DNA of 62,782 bases, taken from NCBI GenBank assembly GCA_026225055.1, contig JAMFSA010000070.1, positions 1 to 62,782 of the forward strand. The letters run 5' to 3'. Source of the DNA: Mucilaginibacter xinganensis. GTDB taxonomy: Bacteria > Bacteroidota > Bacteroidia > Sphingobacteriales > Sphingobacteriaceae. The notes below the pieces were generated by a model. That model was not told the DNA's origin and did not search any database. It saw only the letters and a program-made list of their open reading frames with translations. The translations under genes and the position numbers were made by a program. Below, piece after piece: positions 59,401 to 62,782 of this stretch. Positions within the stretch are counted from its first letter, which is position 1, and every line of letters starts with the position of its first letter.

Positions 59401-59514
59401 TCAGTCATCATCAGTCCCCACAAAAAGATAAATAAATACCGAAACTAACAGTAAAAATTCTAAAGCTGTGCGCACACTAAGTTCAAATATTTGGAGAATT
59501 TGGATATGTGTCAT
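59401..59514 (-). CDS. Very small membrane protein
   Basis: A 37-residue peptide (MTHIQILQIFELSVRTALEF...) with one membrane helix (FLLLVSVFIYLFVG) and an acidic DDD end. Its ATG overlaps the stop of the KGG-protein gene. Function is unknown. Confidence 0.5.
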   Translation of the reverse strand: MTHIQILQIFELSVRTALEFLLLVSVFIYLFVGTDDD

Positions 59515-59759
59515 TGTTCTTCCTTATTATCTCTCTTTTTTGACTTGCCAAAAGCTTCGCCACCTTTCTTGCCGGCGCGAATAGCAAGCTCATTGTTTTG
59601 AGAAAAGGAACGTTTATCCTTAGGAACGGATGCACCGCCTTTGCGGGCAATTTCTCGGCGACGTTCAGGCGTCATGCTTGCAAAGCCTCTACGTGATTTG
59701 GGCTTTAAGGGCTCTCCGCTAGCTAACCCAACTTCTTCTTTAAACTTATCATCGTTCAT
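59511..59759 (-). CDS. KGG-repeat (stress-response type) protein
   Basis: An 82-residue basic protein with the KGG-domain pattern: RRGFASMTPERRREIARKGG, then ASVPKDKRSFSQ and ELAIRAGKKGGEAFG. The family is common in proteobacteria, including alphaproteobacteria, as small general-stress proteins, and in some phages. The role in infection is unknown. A strong GAGG site lies upstream (AAGAGGAAATTTTA). Confidence 0.78.
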   Translation of the reverse strand: MNDDKFKEEVGLASGEPLKPKSRRGFASMTPERRREIARKGGASVPKDKRSFSQNNELAIRAGKKGGEAFGKSKKRDNKEEQ

Positions 59760-59895
59760 TAAAATTTCCTCTTGTCGTCGGAACAGTCAAGCCTTAGTGT
59801 GGGCAAACTGAAGCTTGCAAGCTGGGCTGTCAAGGGTTAATGTCAAGCTTGAGAGGCTAATTTTAAAAATAAGATATCCTGCTAGTCGAGCCCCT

Positions 59896-60016
59896 ATGTT
59901 ACGAGCCAATTATGCTAACTGAATTAAGATATTCTGCTACTCGTCGAGTTCGCTATGCTAACTGAATTAAGATATTCAACTGGTCGAATTAATTATGTTA
60001 ACTGAATTAAGATGTC
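59896..60016 (+). repeat. Tandem copies of a gene start (MLTELR minigenes)
   Basis: TATGCTAACTGAATTAAGATATTC occurs at 59911 and 59954 and as TATGTTAACTGAATTAAGATGTCC at 59994, so the unit repeats every 40-43 bases. Each copy starts a short frame: MLTELRYSATRRVRYAN at 59912 (stop at 59965), MLTELRYSTGRINYVN at 59955 (stop at 60005) and the real gene at 59995. An earlier MLRANYAN frame at 59896 also ends at the same kind of overlap. Each minigene stops just inside the next start, so ribosomes could re-initiate along the chain. Confidence 0.75.
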
Positions 60017-60207
60017 CGCTCGAATGTAAGATTTTATCTAAAGATACTAAAGGTCATACATTTGCAATTATTGATTATGGACCTGAAGCCGATCTAATAT
60101 TTGTAGTCGTTACATTAGAAGGTCAAGTTTGGTGTGTTTCTAATAAAGATATTAGAATTGTAGCCAATTGGACTTTAGGTAGAAATTATGAGGTGAAGAA
60201 TGGTTAG
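59995..60207 (+). CDS. Small hypothetical protein behind minigene leader
   Basis: A 70-residue protein (MLTELRCPLECKILSKDTK...) with mixed strands and two Cys. Its first six residues match the two upstream minigenes. It lacks a normal ribosome site, so translation may depend on re-initiation from the minigenes. Function is unknown. Confidence 0.6.
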   Translation: MLTELRCPLECKILSKDTKGHTFAIIDYGPEADLIFVVVTLEGQVWCVSNKDIRIVANWTLGRNYEVKNG

Positions 60208-60376
60208 TTCAAATTATACCTTTAGACAATTTTTATTAGATGAAGCTATATTACGTAAAAATTTACAAGAATTTGCTCATAAACAAATGGATGATTTATT
60301 AAGTCCTGAATATAATTCTGAACCTAATTATTTTGTTTGGTATGATCCTTGGGAATATATTGAAGATGGCCTTTAG
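60200..60376 (+). CDS. Small acidic hypothetical protein (58 residues)
   Basis: A 58-residue protein (MVSSNYTFRQFLLDEAILRK...) with a helical start and an acidic, aromatic tail (FVWYDPWEYIEDGL). AGGTG precedes the ATG, which overlaps the previous stop. No family is recognised. Confidence 0.55.
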   Translation: MVSSNYTFRQFLLDEAILRKNLQEFAHKQMDDLLSPEYNSEPNYFVWYDPWEYIEDGL

Positions 60377-60411
60377 TCCTAAAATCTCATGAAAAGTACG
60401 GGAGAATTGTT

Positions 60412-60579
60412 ATGAAACAGAAGTATGAAGGTTCGCTAGACGATAACAAGAAAGACAAGAAGGCTTCTAAGCTTTTTGGCATGAGTTTAAAGACTTATGA
60501 GCGCAGTAAGATTGACAAGGATGTTGATAAGCTTGGTCAAAAGAAGCTTGATGTTAAAAATAAAGGGAAGAAGAAATGA
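60412..60579 (+). CDS. Small Lys-rich protein
   Basis: A 55-residue basic protein (MKQKYEGSLDDNKKDKKASK...) of a type common in phages and bacteria, with Lys/Asp-rich ends. The function is unknown; DNA or RNA binding is possible from charge. GGGAG lies upstream. The gene ends where the DNA becomes GC-rich. Confidence 0.65.
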   Translation: MKQKYEGSLDDNKKDKKASKLFGMSLKTYERSKIDKDVDKLGQKKLDVKNKGKKK

Positions 60580-60585
60580 AAATCT

Positions 60586-60840
60586 ATGAACACGAAGGGG
60601 ACTGGGGGTGAACCGCACCACATCGATGACCAGCGCCGCGCTGGCGCAGGGGTCGTGAGCCTGCTTCTCGCCATCTTCACCGCCGTCGCCGCCTCGTTCG
60701 CGGATTGGGCGCTGGTCGGAACCGAGCCCTGGGCGCTGGTCGGAACCGAGCCCTGGGCGCTGGTCGGAACCGAGCCCTGGGCGCGCGGGACACTGATCCC
60801 GCTGGCGTGGCTCTGCTTCGCCAATTACCGCTGCCGCTGA
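60586..60840 (+). CDS. GC-rich membrane protein with WALVGTEP repeats
   Basis: An 84-residue open frame. A hydrophobic segment (VVSLLLAIFTAVAASFAD) is followed by three copies of WALVGTEP and a second hydrophobic end (LIPLAWLCFANY). The start (ATG 60586) and translation are uncertain. Other frames, including a GTG frame at 60608, are also open here. It lies in a GC-rich island. Confidence 0.4.
   Translation: MNTKGTGGEPHHIDDQRRAGAGVVSLLLAIFTAVAASFADWALVGTEPWALVGTEPWALVGTEPWARGTLIPLAWLCFANYRCR
60707..60778 (+). repeat. Three perfect 24-base tandem repeats
   Basis: GGGCGCTGGTCGGAACCGAG plus CCCT is repeated three times without change. It encodes WALVGTEP in the plus frame and is part of a GC-rich island. 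Such exact repeats suggest recent slippage expansion. Confidence 0.95.
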
Positions 60841-60881
60841 GTAAGGCCGTGTTGGGTTCCGCATCCCTCAAGGAGAATGAA

Positions 60882-61157
60882 ATGGCAAAGTATCGCAAGA
60901 AGCCCGTCGTAATAGAAGCTGTTCAGTACACCACCTACGGAAAGCTGGTGCCCGGCATGTGCAACTCAATGAGCTGCTTCGGTGCGGGGAACACCGAGCC
61001 ACACGTCCACACCATCCACGCTGGACAGATCGTAAATCTGGAAGTTGGCGACTTCGTGATCCCCGAGCCGGATGGAGAACACTTCTACCCCTGCAAGCCC
61101 GACATCTTCGCCGCGACCTACGAACCCGCGTCCGAGCCGATGTCGGTCATCCCCTAG
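60882..61157 (+). CDS. KYRKKPVVI family protein, GC-rich copy
   Basis: A 91-residue phage protein starting MAKYRKKPVVIEAVQY, with VGDFVIPEPDGEHFYPCKPD and an IFAATYEPASE end. The AT-rich paralogue is at 61729. The family is common in phages and prophages; the function is not known. AGGAGAATGAA is its ribosome site. The two copies differ strongly in base composition, which suggests one came from another phage. Confidence 0.78.
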   Translation: MAKYRKKPVVIEAVQYTTYGKLVPGMCNSMSCFGAGNTEPHVHTIHAGQIVNLEVGDFVIPEPDGEHFYPCKPDIFAATYEPASEPMSVIP

Positions 61158-61238
61158 TTAGACAGAGGCACGAGGAACATTGCTATGGAAAAGTTAGTCC
61201 GCGACGGCAGGTTAGACAGCGACAAGAGGAGATGAACG

Positions 61239-61421
61239 ATGAGTCAGTATGTGCAGATCAAACTGTCTGATGAAGATCACGCTCTCGTAGAGCAATGGAC
61301 CGGGCAAACGGGGCGGACGATTGAAGCGGAGATCGAGCGTCTAGTCGGGATCGGCTTGATGTTCGACCCACCGGCCGGCGGGGGCAACACCGTAAGCGGC
61401 AGCTCTATGGCGTCCAAGTAG
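61239..61421 (+). CDS. Small GC-rich protein (ribbon-helix-helix-like)
   Basis: A 60-residue protein with YVQIKLSDEDHALVEQWT and TIEAEIERLVGIGL, which fits a short ribbon-helix-helix or similar DNA-binding fold. AGAGGAGATG gives a good ribosome site. It is the last gene of the GC-rich island. Function is uncertain. Confidence 0.55.
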   Translation: MSQYVQIKLSDEDHALVEQWTGQTGRTIEAEIERLVGIGLMFDPPAGGGNTVSGSSMASK

Positions 61422-61447
61422 CTTTGATGCATATGGAGCATAACTTA

Positions 61448-61729
61448 ATGGTTGACGATAATCTAACTAATAATTTTAAAGTTGTTCCTATGCGTCTAGA
61501 TGGCGTAATTCCAGCAACTGTTATGAAACCTGATCAAGAGTTAATTGAAAAGTTAGAAGCCTTATTAGCAGATGCAAGGTCAGGTCATTTAAGAGCTTTA
61601 GGATATACAATGATTAATAGAGATCGTGCAATTGGAACAGGGTGGGCTGGTAATTGCGATGAACATGATATGACTGCTGGTGTTAATATTTTACAATTTA
61701 GATTTATGAGCGAAAGGGGAGATAATTAA
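61448..61729 (+). CDS. Hypothetical protein
   Basis: A 93-residue protein. The ATG at 61448 has GGAG at nine bases, better placed than earlier ATG codons (61427, 61433). It contains MRLDGVIPATVMKPDQELIE and a Cys/His CDEHDM segment. The family is not recognised. It overlaps the next gene by one base. Confidence 0.6.
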   Translation: MVDDNLTNNFKVVPMRLDGVIPATVMKPDQELIEKLEALLADARSGHLRALGYTMINRDRAIGTGWAGNCDEHDMTAGVNILQFRFMSERGDN

Positions 61730-62025
61730 TGGGCAAGTATAGGAAGAAACCAGTTGTTATTGATGCTGTTAAATATAACGGCTCTAATGATTACGAAGAT
61801 ATGACAAATTGGTTGCTAGCAGCTATTAATGAAGAAAAGGTCCACTTTCATTCAACATTATCGTCGCAACATGGCGAGCTAACTATTCATATACTAGAAG
61901 GAATGCATATAGCATCGCCAGGAGATTATATTATCAGAGGCATTAAAGGCGAATTGTATCCCTGTAAGCCAGATATTTTTGAAGCTAGTTATGAAGAAGC
62001 TACTTATGAAAAGGTTAAAGAATGA
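61729..62025 (+). CDS. KYRKKPVVI family protein, AT-rich copy
   Basis: A 98-residue protein starting MGKYRKKPVVIDAVKY and containing PGDYIIRGIKGELYPCKPD and IFEASYEEA. It is a paralogue of the GC-rich gene at 60882 and fits the phage codon use, so it is probably the older copy. Its function is unknown. GGGGAGAT precedes the start. Confidence 0.8.
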   Translation: MGKYRKKPVVIDAVKYNGSNDYEDMTNWLLAAINEEKVHFHSTLSSQHGELTIHILEGMHIASPGDYIIRGIKGELYPCKPDIFEASYEEATYEKVKE

Positions 62026-62225
62026 TAAGTAACATTTATTTTAACGAAAACAATCAAAATCCATTTATTAATATAATTACAGATAAAGGCATAATTAGTA
62101 TAACCATCGAAGAAGCCGAAGAACTTTGGCAAGCTTTAATGCTAAAATGTCAAGAGTACAGACAATTAAATAATAAACAAGAAGATAATCAGATGCATTT
62201 TAATTTAGCTAGAGATATTAATTAA
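62022..62225 (+). CDS. Small hypothetical protein
   Basis: A 67-residue protein (MISNIYFNENNQNPFINIIT...) with a beta-rich start and a helical second half. It overlaps the upstream stop by four bases. No family is recognised. Confidence 0.6.
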   Translation: MISNIYFNENNQNPFINIITDKGIISITIEEAEELWQALMLKCQEYRQLNNKQEDNQMHFNLARDIN

Positions 62226-62264
62226 AAATTATCTAATTAATAATTTATTCTTAAAGGAAAAAAT

Positions 62265-62444
62265 ATGGCTCGTAAACTTTATTGCGATTGCTGTCATCAC
62301 ATGACTGATGAAACTGACAATGACAAGAAAGATTGGTCTCAAGTTACATTTGCTGCTATTTCAACAAGTGCTATTTATAATAAATTTGATCTTTGTGAAG
62401 AATGCACTTGTAAGGTTCGTGCTTTACTTCAGAAGGGTAAGTGA
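62265..62444 (+). CDS. Small multi-Cys zinc-binding protein
   Basis: A 59-residue protein with CDCCHHM and CEECTCK groups, a likely zinc site. AAAGGAAA is a strong ribosome site. It lies two genes ahead of the large terminase. Function is unknown. Confidence 0.65.
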   Translation: MARKLYCDCCHHMTDETDNDKKDWSQVTFAAISTSAIYNKFDLCEECTCKVRALLQKGK

Positions 62445-62632
62445 TGCTCAATCCTGAATTATTAAATAAGTTTCATCAAAATTTAAGAATGGTTCAGACA
62501 CATTCAGCAATGGGTGTAACCGAGGAAAATATTAATTTACTGTTATCATATATGGAAGATGCTTATAGTTGGTTAGAGCAAGCTAATAATGAAAATGAAG
62601 CTAAGAAACGGCCTCTCGGCGCTACTGAGTAA
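62444..62632 (+). CDS. Small helical protein before terminase
   Basis: A 62-residue acidic/basic helical protein (MLNPELLNKFHQNLRMVQTH...). The ATG at 62444 overlaps the previous stop (TGATG). It ends six bases before the terminase start. It might help packaging, but only its place suggests this. Confidence 0.6.
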   Translation: MLNPELLNKFHQNLRMVQTHSAMGVTEENINLLLSYMEDAYSWLEQANNENEAKKRPLGATE

Positions 62633-62638
62633 GAATAA

Positions 62639-62782
62639 ATGTCCGAAGATATTGACTATGAAGCGATGAAGATAGTTGCTCAGCGATGCTGGGTAGATTT
62701 TGAATTTTTCTCTAAAACTTGCTTAAAAATTGTAGATAAAGAAGGTAATTTAAAACCCTTTATATTAAATAAGGCTCAATTA
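62639..62782 (+). CDS. terL: Terminase large subunit, 5' end (second copy of junction)
   Basis: ATG at 62639 begins MSEDIDYEAMKIV, giving the nine residues missing from the left end of the window. From 62656 on, the DNA repeats positions 1-127, so the reading frame continues at position 1. AGTAAGAATAA before the ATG is a weak ribosome site; the gene is probably coupled to the preceding one. Confidence 0.93.
   Translation, partial: MSEDIDYEAMKIVAQRCWVDFEFFSKTCLKIVDKEGNLKPFILNKAQL
62656..62782. repeat. Terminal direct repeat (circular overlap), right copy
   Basis: Identical to bases 1-127. Removing one copy gives a circular unit of 62,655 bases. Confidence 0.93.

Noticed and set aside
1..62782. 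CRISPR array
   Set aside because: No set of regularly spaced 25-40 base repeats with unique spacers. The tandem arrays at 45943, 59896 and 60707 are direct repeats without spacers of CRISPR type.

Overview
This window is a complete circular genome of a short-tailed (podovirus-like) tailed bacteriophage, about 62,655 bp, written linearly. Bases 62656-62782 repeat bases 1-127 exactly, so the last 127 bases are redundant and the large terminase gene runs across the join. No integrase, excisionase or clear lysogeny repressor is visible, so a lytic life style is the simplest reading. The phage is AT-rich, but short GC-rich patches and a few GC-rich islands are scattered through it. Six tRNAs read A-ending codons (UUA, AGA, CCA, AUA, AAA, ACA). 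Both facts suggest a host richer in G+C than the phage. RMF-like and KGG-repeat proteins and a SleB-type hydrolase point to a Gram-negative, perhaps alphaproteobacterial, host (inference only).

Layout. (1) 62639/1-27750, plus strand, is the late region: large terminase, portal, scaffold candidate, major capsid protein, P22-like tail factors (gp4-like and gp10-like), several fibre or spike proteins, three ejection proteins (the largest with a SleB peptidoglycan hydrolase domain), then lysis genes (XhlA-like membrane protein, glucosaminidase endolysin, holin candidate). It ends at a strong terminator at 27772-27798. (2) 27799-40649, minus strand, is the replication and recombination region: RMF-like protein, a family B DNA polymerase split in two by a GIY-YIG homing endonuclease gene, a sliding-clamp-like protein, an SF2 helicase, a PD-(D/E)XK nuclease, an SSB-like protein, a Sak4-like ATPase, two HNH endonuclease genes each beside a strongly structured non-coding segment, and the tRNA cluster. 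(3) 40833-51321, plus strand: a small HTH-like protein, a large primase-helicase protein, VRR-NUC nuclease, an Ala/Asn/Tyr repeat protein, a MazG-like pyrophosphohydrolase and many very small genes, with a GC-rich insert at about 49720-50746. (4) 51361-53431, minus strand: a receptor-binding locus with an SGNH-hydrolase spike. (5) 53711-62632: small genes, a 770-base non-coding region with TTTTACG repeats ahead of the small terminase gene, a minus-strand DUF932 gene, the KGG protein, a tandemly duplicated gene start and a GC-rich island at 60580-61425.

How it works together. The primase-helicase, split polymerase, clamp, SF2 helicase and SSB make a largely self-supplied replisome. The Sak4-like ATPase, SSB, PD-(D/E)XK and VRR-NUC nucleases form a recombination set, and the MazG-like enzyme may tune nucleotide or alarmone pools. 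Packaging would use the small terminase at 54973 and the large terminase at the join. The gp4/gp10-like proteins close the portal and carry the spikes, and the ejection proteins open a path through the cell wall.

The most unusual points are the homing-endonuclease-split polymerase, the two structured RNA candidates beside HNH genes (one with a possible pseudoknot), the cascade of duplicated 'MLTELR' minigenes at 59896-60005, a probable AUU start codon for the gp10-like gene, the over-represented TGTGGGC word, and GC-rich patches inside conserved AT-rich genes.
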